A stretch of 42,700 nt of DNA from Acidimicrobiales bacterium. GTDB lineage: Bacteria > Actinomycetota > Acidimicrobiia > Acidimicrobiales > SZUA-35. Location: assembly GCA_020629695.1 (NCBI GenBank), contig JAHDCV010000015.1, positions 30,236 to 72,935 on the forward strand, written 5' to 3'. The position numbers were made by a program, and so were the translations under genes. Position 1 is the stretch's first letter. Each line of letters starts with the position of its first letter. Of this stretch, positions 8,348 to 17,139 are shown piece by piece. The notes below the pieces were generated by a model that was given only the letters and a program-made list of their open reading frames with translations, did not search any database and was not told where the DNA came from.

Positions 8348-9187
8348 TCATCGGCCGGACGCGACGACCGTGTGGGTCGACCGTCCGACCGGCCCGAGCT
8401 CGTCGAGCACCCTCACGGTCGCAGCACCGGCCCCCTCGGCGACCTCGACGCGACCGTCGGTGAAGCCGACCCACTCCCCGACCGGCGGGCGGGACAGGTG
8501 CAGCGTGAGGTCGGCGTTCACGAGATGCATGCCGAGGTCCGCGTCCGCTGGCGAGACACCGGTCGACGCGGCGCGGAGCCGTGTCGCCGCCACGGTGGCC
8601 ATGTCGGCCAGCCCTGCGAATCGTTGGCCGGTCGTGAACGCGTCGCCCTCCGTGAGCCCGTCGAGCTGGGAGCGCAACCAGATGACCGGCGTCGGTCGCA
8701 GCGCCGTCCGCATCCGGAGGCTCCGGTGGAATCCCGGCGGAAGCATCCGGCGCATCTCGCCGCTGATGAAGTCCACCTCGTCGAGACCCGACCACGGCGC
8801 GACGGCGATCGGTCCCGGCGACACCTCGATCGAACCGGCGTCGGCCGTCCAGACGGACCGGCCGAGACCGACCACGGTGGCGCGTTCCGGATCGACCAAC
8901 TCGACGTCGACGACGCGGAGTCGCCGACCGTCCCGACGGGGCAGCACCGTGGCGACCAGCGGGCGTCGGGGTACCGGTCGCAGGAGTTCGACGGTGCTAC
9001 GCGTCAGCCGCCACGCGCCTCCGCCGTCGGGGGCGATCGATGCCTCCGCCAAGTGGGCGACGAGGGTCGAGACCGGGGCCCCGTGTTGTGCGTCGGCGCT
9101 CCAGGGGCTGCCGGTCCACCCCGTCGGATCGACGTCCCATGCATGGTCGTCGCGTCGGACGAGTGTGTAGAGATGCGACGGGGTCAC
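8348..9187 (-). CDS. Thioesterase-family (double hotdog) protein
   Basis: A 279-residue protein resembling TesB-like acyl-CoA thioesterases. The N-terminal half has HGAPVSTLVAHLAEAS followed by a strand-rich segment ending in LVDPERATVVGLGRSVW. The C-terminal half has HLVNADLTLHLSRPPVGEW and GRVEVAEGAGAATVRVLDELGPVG, the second hotdog. In the family these hydrolyse acyl-CoA or serve as non-catalytic acyl-CoA binders, and I cannot identify catalytic residues with confidence. The GTG at 9187 overlaps the stop of the phosphotransferase gene (GTGA), so the two are coupled. Together they suggest a fatty-acid or CoA-thioester context. Confidence 0.75.
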   Translation of the reverse strand: MTPSHLYTLVRRDDHAWDVDPTGWTGSPWSADAQHGAPVSTLVAHLAEASIAPDGGGAWRLTRSTVELLRPVPRRPLVATVLPRRDGRRLRVVDVELVDPERATVVGLGRSVWTADAGSIEVSPGPIAVAPWSGLDEVDFISGEMRRMLPPGFHRSLRMRTALRPTPVIWLRSQLDGLTEGDAFTTGQRFAGLADMATVAATRLRAASTGVSPADADLGMHLVNADLTLHLSRPPVGEWVGFTDGRVEVAEGAGAATVRVLDELGPVGRSTHTVVASGR

Positions 9188-10242
9188 AGCTCGGCGCCGG
9201 CACGAACCGCTTTGTCGATCGAGGCGACGGTCCGGAGTCGGAGCTGTTCCAGCTCGACCGGGTCGATCGCCTTCTGGCCGTTCAGATAGCGGGCATACAC
9301 CCCGTGCAGGATGCATGCCGTCTTGAAGTGGTTGAAGGCGAGGTAGAAGTCGAGGCGGCTCAGGTCCCGGCCGGTGCGCTCGGCATAACGGTCGGCGAGC
9401 ACGCTCCGAGGCGGCAGACCTTCGGCCAATGCCGCTGAGGTCTCCGGGGGCGGCGGGTCGTCGTCGGCCGACACCCAACCGTTGAGGAGGTAGGCGAGGT
9501 CGGCGAGCGGGTCCCCCAGCGTCGAGATCTCCCAGTCGACGATGGCGGTCACCGACCCGTCGCGGTCGAACATGACGTTGTGGAGCATGTAATCGCCGTG
9601 CACGAGGGTCGCCGGCCCCTGGTCGGGGACGAGCTCGGCGAGCCGGTCGTGCGCCGCGTGAATCCCGGGATCGTCGATCTCGGCGTATTCGATCGATGCG
9701 TTCCACGACCCGTACCAGGACCGAAGCTGTCGTGCGACGTAGCCGTCCGGTCGCCCGTGACGCTCGAGGCCGACGGCGATCGGGTCCACGGCGTGGAGGG
9801 CCGCGAGCGCGTCGACGATGTTGATGCCGAGGTCGCCACGGGCCGACTCCGGCACCCAGGCACGCACCTCGTCGGCGGAGTAGAAGGGCCGGCCGGGCAC
9901 GAATCCCATCACGTAGAAGCGTGCACCGGTGACCTCGAGGTCGAGGCAGAGTCCGTGCGGTTCGGCCACGGGGACCGGAGTGTCGGCGAGCGCCTCGAGG
10001 ACCCGCCACTCGCGTTCCATGTCGTGGGCCTTGGGCAGGAGCTCACCCTGTGGTGGCCGACGGACCACGGCACGTCGTCCGTCGGCGGCGGTGAGTGCGT
10101 ACGTCAGGTTGGAGTGGCCGCCGACGAGCCGCTCCCACTCGAACGGACCGGTCAACCCCGCCACGTGTTCGCTGATCCAGGCCTCGACGGCCGGGACGTC
10201 GAAACCGGCGATGGACATCTCGCGGGAGTCGTTGCTCGCCAT
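9184..10242 (-). CDS. APH-like phosphotransferase (ACAD10/11 kinase-domain family)
   Basis: A 352-residue protein of the aminoglycoside-phosphotransferase/choline-kinase fold. LVGGHSNLTYAL (about residues 39-50) forms the nucleotide loop. The catalytic segment is LVHGDYMLHNVMFD (His215, Asp217, Asn222), and the metal-binding Asp237 is in AIVDWEISTLGDPLADLAY. This subfamily is usually found with acyl-CoA dehydrogenases and short-chain dehydrogenases and relates to the kinase domain of ACAD10/ACAD11, which phosphorylates 4-hydroxyacyl-CoA. That role fits the coupled hotdog gene but is unproven here. The ATG at 10242 is preceded by a good Shine-Dalgarno (GAGGAGG, about 4 nt spacing). It is not expected to confer antibiotic resistance. 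Confidence 0.85.
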   Translation of the reverse strand: MASNDSREMSIAGFDVPAVEAWISEHVAGLTGPFEWERLVGGHSNLTYALTAADGRRAVVRRPPQGELLPKAHDMEREWRVLEALADTPVPVAEPHGLCLDLEVTGARFYVMGFVPGRPFYSADEVRAWVPESARGDLGINIVDALAALHAVDPIAVGLERHGRPDGYVARQLRSWYGSWNASIEYAEIDDPGIHAAHDRLAELVPDQGPATLVHGDYMLHNVMFDRDGSVTAIVDWEISTLGDPLADLAYLLNGWVSADDDPPPPETSAALAEGLPPRSVLADRYAERTGRDLSRLDFYLAFNHFKTACILHGVYARYLNGQKAIDPVELEQLRLRTVASIDKAVRAGAEL

Positions 10243-10304
10243 GGGCCCTCCTCGTGTGCCCGATCGTTGTAGTCGAGGCGGGTGGACCGAGGCGAACGAT
10301 CCGG

Positions 10305-11366
10305 TCAGGCCGGCCAGACCTCGACCTCGGTCGCCTTGATCGAGACCCAGACGTCGGCGCCCGGTGTGAGTGAGAGTGTGGCGATGGCCCCGGGCGTCAC
10401 ATCGGCCTGGAGACCGTCGGGTGCCTGGAGGGTCACCCGCACGACATCGCCCAGCGGCTCGATCCCCGCGACCCGGGTCCGCCACGCGTTGCGCGGGCTC
10501 CCGTGGGGCCGGTCCGAGTGGAGTGCGATCGCCTGTGGCGGGATCACGACGAGTGCCCGCCCCGAGACGCTCGTGTTCGCACTCGTGATCGTGACGTCGT
10601 CGTCGTCCAGGTCGATCCGGCCAGCGACACAGCTCCCGCGGAGCAGGTTGCGGCCCGCCAACGCCGCGACGTAGCTCGTGGCCGGACGGCGTCGCAGCTC
10701 CGCGGGGGTGCCGGTCTGGGTGATGCGCCCGTCTTCGACCACCGCGATCCGGTCGGCCAGCAGGAACACGTCGGTCGGGTCGTGGCTGATCAGCAGGCGA
10801 GGCCCCGGGAAGTCCCCGAGGATGGCCGCCAGATCGCGACGAACACCGGCCCGGCTCGCGACGTCGAGCGCGGACATCGGCTCGTCGAGCACGAGCATCT
10901 CGGGATCGGAGGCGAGTGCTCGGGCGATCGCGACCCGCTGGGCCTGCCCACCCGACAGCTCCGACGGGCGGCGATCGGCGAGCTCGGAGAGCTCGAAGCG
11001 ATGGATCCAGTCGTCGGCCGCGGCCCGGGCGGCACGTCGACGCCGCCCCGCGGCCTGCGGCCCGAACGCGACGTTGTCGCGGACCCGCAGGTGTGGGATC
11101 AGATGGTGCCGTTGGAACACCACGCCCATCCGACGCTGGTGGCTGGGCACGAACACCCCCGCCGCCGGATCGTCGAGCACTCGGCCGCCGAGCCGGATCC
11201 TGCCGTCGTCGAGGCCGACGATCCCGGTGAGGGCGTCGACGGCGGTCGACTTGCCGGCGCCGTTCGGACCGAGCAGCGCGAGCGTCGACCCGGGCTCGAC
11301 ATCCAGATCGACGTCGAGGTCGAAGTCGTGCCGACGGATCACCAACCGACCACGCAGACCGCTCAT
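10305..11366 (-). CDS. modC: Molybdate ABC transporter ATP-binding protein ModC
   Basis: A 353-residue ABC ATPase. Walker A is GPNGAGKST (Lys39), the signature is LSGGQAQ (137-141), and Walker B is MLVLDEPMSALD (Asp161, Glu162). After about residue 275 a C-terminal TOBE/Mop-type domain follows (SVSGRALVVIPPQAIAL, ending VWVSIKATEVEVW), which is characteristic of ModC and senses oxyanion in the cytoplasm. The ATG at 11366 overlaps the modB stop (ATGA); a GTG four codons upstream is possible but less likely. It energises ModB. Gene order modA-modB-modC supports molybdate, although tungstate cannot be excluded from the ATPase alone. Confidence 0.92.
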   Translation of the reverse strand: MSGLRGRLVIRRHDFDLDVDLDVEPGSTLALLGPNGAGKSTAVDALTGIVGLDDGRIRLGGRVLDDPAAGVFVPSHQRRMGVVFQRHHLIPHLRVRDNVAFGPQAAGRRRRAARAAADDWIHRFELSELADRRPSELSGGQAQRVAIARALASDPEMLVLDEPMSALDVASRAGVRRDLAAILGDFPGPRLLISHDPTDVFLLADRIAVVEDGRITQTGTPAELRRRPATSYVAALAGRNLLRGSCVAGRIDLDDDDVTITSANTSVSGRALVVIPPQAIALHSDRPHGSPRNAWRTRVAGIEPLGDVVRVTLQAPDGLQADVTPGAIATLSLTPGADVWVSIKATEVEVWPA

Positions 11367-12157
11367 CGGGCACCCCACCAGCGGCCCCGCAAGGCGACGA
11401 GCAGGACCAGCGAGATGACGACCAGGACGAGGCTGATCACGAGTGCGGCGTCGCGATCGGACTCGAGGGCGACGAACACCGCCAACGGAAGCGTCTGGGT
11501 GCGACCCTGCAGGTTGCCGGCGAACGTGACCGTCGCACCGAACTCACCGAGCGCGCGGGCCCAGGCGAGCAGCAGGCCCGCCCGCAGCGACGGCCCGATC
11601 GACGGCAGTGTGACCCGGGTGATCACCCGCATCGGGGTGGCCCCGAGGGATGCCGCGGCGTGTTCCACCCGCTCGTCGGCACTCACCAGCGCACCCTCCA
11701 CGGTGACGATCAGGAACGGGAGGGCGACGAACACGTTCGCCAGGATCACCGCCCAGATCGAGAACGGCAGCACGAAGCCGGTCGCGTCGGCCAGCGGTTC
11801 CCCGAACACGCCCCGCCGTCCGAAGGCGAACAGCAACGCCGCCCCACCGACGACCGGGGGCAGCACCATCGGCAGCGTCACCACGGCCCGGACGAGAGTG
11901 CGTCCGGGAAAGGGCACCCGGGCCAGCAACCACGCCAGCGGCACCCCGATGACCAGGCAGATCAGTGCCGCGCTCAGCGACGTCACCAGCGACAGGCGCA
12001 GGGCCTCGACCACGATCGGCGCACCGAGCAGGTCGGGCAGCCGCCGCCACGGCACGGCGAGTGCGAGGCCTGCGAGCGGTGCGACGATCAGCGAGAACGC
12101 GATCGCCGCCGGCACGACCACGAGCGCCGGTGCCCTCGGGCCGATCCGCCGACTCAC
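11363..12157 (-). CDS. modB: Molybdate ABC transporter permease ModB
   Basis: A 264-residue inner-membrane permease with five to six hydrophobic segments. The EAA loop that docks with the ATPase is visible as EHAAASLGATPMRVITRVTLP, and PMVLPPVVGGAALLFAFGRRG is a typical ModB stretch. LLAWARALGEFGATVTFAGN is the conserved C-terminal family signature. The GTG at 12157 overlaps the stop of modA (GTGA). The open frame continues upstream as Arg-rich sequence, which is the shadow of modA and not part of the protein. It forms the channel for molybdate with ModC. Confidence 0.92.
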   Translation of the reverse strand: MSRRIGPRAPALVVVPAAIAFSLIVAPLAGLALAVPWRRLPDLLGAPIVVEALRLSLVTSLSAALICLVIGVPLAWLLARVPFPGRTLVRAVVTLPMVLPPVVGGAALLFAFGRRGVFGEPLADATGFVLPFSIWAVILANVFVALPFLIVTVEGALVSADERVEHAAASLGATPMRVITRVTLPSIGPSLRAGLLLAWARALGEFGATVTFAGNLQGRTQTLPLAVFVALESDRDAALVISLVLVVISLVLLVALRGRWWGAR

Positions 12158-12912
12158 GGGCGCCCGAATCCGTGCGCGGCCAGGATCGCCTGGCCGTCGC
12201 TGCCGAGCACGAAGGCCGCGAAGTCCGCGGCGACGGCGTCGTCGGCGGGCCCGTCCACGAGGCGGGCGAGGGGGTACGACGTCGCAACGGCCACGGGGAG
12301 CTCGATGCCGAGGAGCCGGTCGCCGACGTCGTGCAGGTCGGTGCGATAGACGAGCCCCGCGTCGAGCTCGGCGTCCAACAACTTCGTTCGCACGGCGCGG
12401 ACGTTGGGCTCGCGGGTGTCGAGCGAGGCCGCCACACCGGCGGCGGCGAAGGCCGCGTCGGCGAGCCGACCACACGGCACATCGGCGGCGCACACCCCGA
12501 CGAGGAGGTCCGGATCGGCGAGATCGGACAACGCCTCGACACCACCCGGGTTGCTGGACGGGACCGCGAGCACCAGGTCGTTGGTGGCGATGACCACCTC
12601 CGTCCCTTCGATCGCTCCGTCCGAGCGCAGCGGCGCCATGGCGGTCGCGTCGGCGAGCACGATCAGGTCGGCCGGGGCACCACCGAGCACCTGCTCGCGC
12701 AGTGTCGCACTCCCGGCGAGGTTGACCCGGACGGCGACGCCGGGATGCTCCGACTCGAACGCGTCGGCCATCTCGTCGAAGGCGTCGGTGAGTGACGACG
12801 CGGCGAACACGGTCAGCTCGGTCGCCCGGTCCGTTGCCGGGGTCGAGCCGCACGCGACCAGCTGGGCGAACACCACCGAAGCGGCGCCGACGCGGAGGAG
12901 GTGGCCGGGCAT
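12154..12912 (-). CDS. modA: Molybdate ABC transporter substrate-binding lipoprotein ModA
   Basis: A 252-residue solute-binding protein. Starting at the ATG at 12912 gives a short lipoprotein signal ending in the lipobox LVAC (Cys21), whereas the TTG at 12948 would put extra residues before it. TVFAASSLTDAFDEMADAF and VRVNLAGSATLREQVLGGAPADL carry the serines that bind the oxyanion in ModA proteins, and a C-terminal VAVATSYPLARLVDGP follows. It captures molybdate outside the membrane and hands it to ModB. The gene starts 43 nt after the stop of a phytanoyl-CoA dioxygenase-like gene on the same strand, with little room for its own promoter. I saw no Moco riboswitch-like structure in this gap. 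Confidence 0.9.
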   Translation of the reverse strand: MPGHLLRVGAASVVFAQLVACGSTPATDRATELTVFAASSLTDAFDEMADAFESEHPGVAVRVNLAGSATLREQVLGGAPADLIVLADATAMAPLRSDGAIEGTEVVIATNDLVLAVPSSNPGGVEALSDLADPDLLVGVCAADVPCGRLADAAFAAAGVAASLDTREPNVRAVRTKLLDAELDAGLVYRTDLHDVGDRLLGIELPVAVATSYPLARLVDGPADDAVAADFAAFVLGSDGQAILAAHGFGRP

Positions 12913-12955
12913 GGGCAGCAGTGTCGTCCGCACGGGCCCGCGGAACAACCGTGGG

Positions 12956-13777
12956 TCACAGGGCGCGGCGTTGTTCGGCTCCGGCGTAGAGCACGTCGGC
13001 GAAGGCGGCGTTCGCCGCCGCCCGCGCCGCCCGCGCCGCAGGCCCGAACGCGACCGTCGGCGACGGGGCCTCCACGAACGAGGGATGCACGGGCCGACCC
13101 GAGATGTGCATCACGTGATGCTCACCGAGAGTCGGACGCACTCCGGCTCCCAGGTAGCTCTGCATGGCCACACCGACCCGGCGCCCGGCGGACCGGTTCG
13201 GCTGCGATCCGTGGACGAGCCACGGATGATGCAACGACATCTCGCCCGGGCGGAGCTCGAGGTGAACCGCCGAGGCGTCGTCGATGCCGTCCACCCGCTG
13301 ACCCCTCGTCAGGATGTTGTCGTCCGCATAGGTGTCGACGTGATCCCGCCGCTCGCGATGTGAACGCGGGATGACCGACACACAGCCACTCTCGACCGTC
13401 GACGGTGTCAGTGCGACCCAGGCGGTCACGAAGTCCGCCGGTTCGAGTGCCATGTAGCGAGCGTCCTGATGCCAGGACACGAACGCGCTGCTGTCCGGTT
13501 CCTTCGCGAACAACACCGTGCTCCACAGCGTCAGGTCGGGGCCGAGCAGCTGCTGCACGGGTGTCACGATGGCGGGATCCCGTGCGAGGTCGGCCAGGAA
13601 GGGCACGACCAGGTGCGGATTGTTCCGGTGCGTGGCGTGGAGATCCTCGGGTCGTTCGCGCTCGGCCCGACAGAGCTGCTCGTGGAGGTCGTCGGCTCGG
13701 GCTTCGCTCATGACCCGGATCGGCGCGAGCCACCCCTCACGCTCGTACTGGTCGATCTGGTGCGGTTCGAGGGACAT
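12956..13777 (-). CDS. Phytanoyl-CoA dioxygenase family protein
   Basis: A 273-residue Fe(II)/2-oxoglutarate oxygenase of the PhyH family. The iron ligands are His103 and Asp105 in SWHQDARYMAL and His189 in WLVHGSQPNRSAGRR. The arginine near residue 199 in the same strand is the expected 2-oxoglutarate anchor. The spacing and SGCVSVIPRSHRER before the distal histidine match the family. It lacks a signal peptide and is cytoplasmic. The hydroxylation target is unknown; relatives act on ectoine, phytanoyl-CoA or secondary metabolites. It lies 43 nt upstream of modA on the same strand and may lead that operon. It is divergent from the hydrolase at 13827 across 49 bp. Confidence 0.88.
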   Translation of the reverse strand: MSLEPHQIDQYEREGWLAPIRVMSEARADDLHEQLCRAERERPEDLHATHRNNPHLVVPFLADLARDPAIVTPVQQLLGPDLTLWSTVLFAKEPDSSAFVSWHQDARYMALEPADFVTAWVALTPSTVESGCVSVIPRSHRERRDHVDTYADDNILTRGQRVDGIDDASAVHLELRPGEMSLHHPWLVHGSQPNRSAGRRVGVAMQSYLGAGVRPTLGEHHVMHISGRPVHPSFVEAPSPTVAFGPAARAARAAANAAFADVLYAGAEQRRAL

Positions 13778-13826
13778 CGGCGGCGACGTTATGCGCTTCC
13801 GACCCACGCAGCTAGCGTCTTCGCAC

Positions 13827-14564
13827 ATGGCGGAGTTCCTGTTGGTGCACGGCGCATGGCATGGCGGTTGGTGCTGGAACGAGGTCGTCGATGGACTCGC
13901 CCGACGGGGCCATCGCGCCACCGCGGTCGACCTGCCCGGACACGATCGACCCGGCGACACGACCCGCCTGTGGAATCGGATTCCGGACTACACCGCCGCG
14001 GTCCGGGATGCGATCGAGGCCTGCCCGTCACCACCGGTCCTGGTCGGACACTCCATGGGCGGCTACGTGGTCCAACGGCTGCTCGAGACCGCGTCGGTGC
14101 CGCAGGCCGTGCTGGTCGCGTCGGTGCCCCGTCGTGGCGTGCTCGCACCCAATCTCCGGCTGGCCCGTGAGCACCCGATCGAGGTGCTCCGGGCATCGTG
14201 CACCCTCGACTACTCGGGTCTGGTGGCGGATGCCGACCGTGTCCGCGAGCTCTTCTTCCACGCCGGCACGCCCGACGCGACCGTCCGGGCGACCCACGCG
14301 TCGCTGCAGAACGAGTCGGCCCTGGCGATCCTCACGATGATCGCCCGCCCGCCACGGCCGAAGGCGGTCACGAGCCCGGTCACGGTCGTGGCCGCGGAGG
14401 CCGACGCCATCTTCACCGTCGCCGAACAGCAGGACCTCGCAGCGGCCTACGGGACGACCGCGAGGATCGTGCCGGGCGGGCACGACATCATGCTGGACAC
14501 CGCACGTGACACCCTCGTGGACATCCTCGACGGCGTCGCCGATCGCCGTTCGGAGGGCGCGTGA
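13827..14564 (+). CDS. Alpha/beta hydrolase (esterase/HNL-like)
   Basis: A 245-residue alpha/beta hydrolase. LLVHGAWHGGWCWNEVVDGL at the N-terminus is typical of the plant salicylate esterase/hydroxynitrile lyase-like bacterial branch. The nucleophile is Ser76 in LVGHSMGGYV, the acid is Asp193 in AEADAIF, and the base is His219 in PGGHDIML, so the triad is intact. No signal peptide is present. The ATG at 13827 is chosen because the catalytic fold starts immediately; longer upstream frames run over the divergent gene. Its TGA overlaps the start of the secreted DUF4214-DUF3048 gene (TGATG), so the two share a transcript. Substrate unknown. Confidence 0.88.
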   Translation: MAEFLLVHGAWHGGWCWNEVVDGLARRGHRATAVDLPGHDRPGDTTRLWNRIPDYTAAVRDAIEACPSPPVLVGHSMGGYVVQRLLETASVPQAVLVASVPRRGVLAPNLRLAREHPIEVLRASCTLDYSGLVADADRVRELFFHAGTPDATVRATHASLQNESALAILTMIARPPRPKAVTSPVTVVAAEADAIFTVAEQQDLAAAYGTTARIVPGGHDIMLDTARDTLVDILDGVADRRSEGA

Positions 14565-16195
14565 TGACCACACGACCGAGACAGCACCGACCGACCGTGT
14601 GGGTCGTGCTCGCCGGCTTGCTCACGTCACTGCTCGTCGCCGCACCCGCCGGCGCCGAAGACGAGTACCTGTCGTTCCCGTCGGCGGAGGAGTTCGTCAC
14701 GGCGCAGTATCAGGACTTCCTGGCTCGGGATCCCGATGCGGCCGGTCTGGCGTTCTGGGCCGGGGAACTGCGCCGCGGCGTTCCGCCGTCCGACATCGTC
14801 GAACAGCTCGCCCGCTCCCCCGAGTTCGGCCAGACCATGGCACCGCTCGCCCGCCTGTACGAGGCGTACTTCCTGCGCCCCGCCGACGCGGCCGGGCTGC
14901 AGTTCTGGGCGGGTCAGCGCCGCGCCGGGCGCTCGCTGAGCGATGTGAGTTCGAGGTTCGCCGAGTCGGCGGAGTTCGTCGGGCGCTACGGCGAACTCGA
15001 CGACACCGAGTTCGTCGACCTCGTCTATCGCAACGTGCTCGGACGCCCAGCCGACGAGGGCGGGTCGACGTTCTGGGTCGGTGAGCTCGCCCGCGGCCGG
15101 AGCCGGGGCGACGTGATGTTGGGCTTCAGCGAGTCGATCGAGTTCGACCGGCGCACCGAGCACCGGGTCCTCGCTTCGCTCCTCTATGTCGGGATGCTGC
15201 GTCGAACCCCCGACGTCGCCGGGCTGGAGTACTGGGCCGACCTGCTCGCCGACGGCGGCAGCTACGCCGAGGCGATCGAGAACTTCCTCCGGGCACCGGA
15301 GTACGAGCAACGCACCGCAGCCGTGTTCGACGAGCGAACGCCCCTCACCGGCGAGGCCCGACGCACCGCCCCCGATGGTCCCGCTCTGGTGGTCAAGGTC
15401 GACAACCACGACCGTGCCCGCCCGCAGATCGGCCTCAACGATGCCGACGTCGTCTACGAAGAGCTCGTCGAGGGCGCCATCACGCGGTTCGCTGCGGTCT
15501 TCCACTCCGACATCCCTCCGGTCGTCGGGCCGGTCCGTTCGATCCGCACCACCGACCTCCACCTCCTCGACGCACTCGGCACACCGCTGCTCGCCGCGTC
15601 CGGGGCGAACCCCGGCGTGCTGGCCCAGGTCGCCGCTGCGGACGTCGTGAACGTGAACGCACTCGTGGCCGGTGGTGCCTACCGCCGTGCGGCGGGGCGC
15701 AGCGCACCGCACAACCTCGTCGCCGACACGGCTGCGCTCATCGCGGCCGCGGATGGCCGTGGCGGCGAGGCCCCGTCGTTCGCCGAGTTCCGCGCACCCC
15801 GCAGCGATGCGGCCGGCTCGTCGGCCATCGGCGTCGACATCGACCTCGGTTTCACCGACGTCGGCTACCGCTGGAACGGCGTCGGTTGGGCGAGGACCCA
15901 GAACGGATCCGCCCACATCACCGCCGACGGGCGCCGGATCGCGCCCCCGAACGTGATCGTGCAGTTCACGATCTACGGCACCAACGCGATCGATGCCGAA
16001 TCGCCCGAGGCCATCACGACCGGCACCGGCGTCGCCTGGATCTACACCGGCGGCAATCGCATCGTCGGGACCTGGACGAGGGCGACGACGGCCGAGGCCG
16101 TCCGCTATCTCGACGGCGACGGCGACCCGGTGGAACTGGCGCCCGGGCGGACCTGGGTCACCCTGGCCGAGCCCGGCACGGCGGAGCATCGTTGA
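14564..16195 (+). CDS. Secreted DUF4214 repeat-DUF3048 fusion protein
   Basis: A 543-residue exported protein. A Sec signal (VWVVLAGLLTSLLVAAPAGA) ends with likely cleavage after Ala31. Residues about 41-250 hold four DUF4214-like repeats, each with a pattern such as FLARDPDAAGLAFWAGEL, FLRPADAAGLQFWAGQ, VLGRPADEGGSTFWVGEL or RRTPDVAGLEYWADLL. From about residue 273 a DUF3048 domain follows: VVKVDNHDRARPQIGLNDAD, EGAITRFAAVF and GPVRSIRTTDL are its standard motifs. DUF3048 includes YerB-like proteins of unknown function; DUF4214 modules occur in surface and S-layer-associated proteins. The fusion suggests a surface-attached protein. ATG 14564 has GGAGGG at 6 nt spacing and is preferred to GTG 14561. 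Confidence 0.88.
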   Translation: MTTRPRQHRPTVWVVLAGLLTSLLVAAPAGAEDEYLSFPSAEEFVTAQYQDFLARDPDAAGLAFWAGELRRGVPPSDIVEQLARSPEFGQTMAPLARLYEAYFLRPADAAGLQFWAGQRRAGRSLSDVSSRFAESAEFVGRYGELDDTEFVDLVYRNVLGRPADEGGSTFWVGELARGRSRGDVMLGFSESIEFDRRTEHRVLASLLYVGMLRRTPDVAGLEYWADLLADGGSYAEAIENFLRAPEYEQRTAAVFDERTPLTGEARRTAPDGPALVVKVDNHDRARPQIGLNDADVVYEELVEGAITRFAAVFHSDIPPVVGPVRSIRTTDLHLLDALGTPLLAASGANPGVLAQVAAADVVNVNALVAGGAYRRAAGRSAPHNLVADTAALIAAADGRGGEAPSFAEFRAPRSDAAGSSAIGVDIDLGFTDVGYRWNGVGWARTQNGSAHITADGRRIAPPNVIVQFTIYGTNAIDAESPEAITTGTGVAWIYTGGNRIVGTWTRATTAEAVRYLDGDGDPVELAPGRTWVTLAEPGTAEHR

Positions 16196-16237
16196 CCTGA
16201 ACGTGCACGCGACGGGCACGCCGACGACACTGCGGAG

Positions 16238-17134
16238 ATGAACCTCGGCATCTTCGGCTCCTCCCCCACGATCGACGGCCTCCGCGACGATGTCGCCGCT
16301 GCGCACGACGCGGGGTTCAGCAACTACTGGACCCCCCAGATCTTCGGCCTCGATGCTCTCACCGCGCTGACGGTCGTCGCGGCCAGCGTGCCCGACATCC
16401 GGCTCGGCACCGCGGTGATCCCGACCTATCCACGCCATCCGATGGCCCTGGCACAGCAGGCCCTCACGATGAACCAGATCACGGGCGGGCGACTCGACCT
16501 CGGGATCGGCCTCTCCCACAAACCCGTGGTCGAAGGCATGTGGGGCCTGTCCTTCGATCGTCCCGTTCGGCACATGAGCGACTACCTGAAGATCCTCATG
16601 CCGTTGCTGCACGACCAGAACGTCTCGCACGGAGGCGAGCTCGTGACCGGGCGCGGTGGCATCGGCATCCCGGGCGCCGAAGCGCCTCCCGTCTACGTCG
16701 CCGCACTCGGGGCCCAGATGCTGAAACTCGCCGGCAAGGCGGCCGACGGCACCATCACCTGGATGACGGGGCCGGCCACGGTGGCCGACCTCACCGCCCC
16801 CACCATCCGCGACGCCGCCGACGCCGCCGGTCGGGCCGCACCATCGGTCATCAGCGCCGTCCCGGTCTGTCTGACCGACGACGTCGACACCGCCCGGGCC
16901 CGCGCCGCCGAGGAGTACGCCATCTACGGCCAACTGCCCTCCTATCGGGCGATGCTCGATCACGAGGGACTGGCCGGGCCGGAGGACATCGCCCTCATCG
17001 GCGACCTCGACACCATCGAGGCGGGGCTGCGGGCATTCGCCGATGCCGGAGCGACCACGGTCGTCGCCAACCCGTTCGGCACCCGGGACGAGATCGCCGC
17101 TTCCCGAAGCGCCGTGGCGTCGCTCATCGGCTGA
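16238..17134 (+). CDS. LLM class F420-dependent oxidoreductase
   Basis: A 298-residue luciferase-like TIM-barrel protein of the short F420-type branch common in actinobacteria. Indicators are FSNYWTPQIFGLDALTAL, RLGTAVIPTYPRHPMALAQQ and GGRLDLGIGLSHKPVVEGMW, then PPVYVAALGAQMLKLAGKAADG. Such enzymes usually use coenzyme F420 for hydride transfer, a family-based inference. It begins 42 nt after the DUF3048 gene and ends 5 nt before the start of the 2OG oxygenase, so it probably belongs to one transcript with them. The substrate is unknown. Confidence 0.88.
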   Translation: MNLGIFGSSPTIDGLRDDVAAAHDAGFSNYWTPQIFGLDALTALTVVAASVPDIRLGTAVIPTYPRHPMALAQQALTMNQITGGRLDLGIGLSHKPVVEGMWGLSFDRPVRHMSDYLKILMPLLHDQNVSHGGELVTGRGGIGIPGAEAPPVYVAALGAQMLKLAGKAADGTITWMTGPATVADLTAPTIRDAADAAGRAAPSVISAVPVCLTDDVDTARARAAEEYAIYGQLPSYRAMLDHEGLAGPEDIALIGDLDTIEAGLRAFADAGATTVVANPFGTRDEIAASRSAVASLIG

Positions 17135-17139
17135 GCGTC

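Noticed and set aside
9184-10242. Aminoglycoside resistance gene
   Set aside because: The fold is shared, but the subfamily pattern and the hotdog partner point to ACAD10/11-type metabolism rather than antibiotic modification.
10262-10301. Inverted repeat GATCGTT and AACGATC between modC and the phosphotransferase gene
   Set aside because: The loop is 26 nt and the arms are only 7 bp with no T-run, so it is not a convincing terminator; it may be chance.
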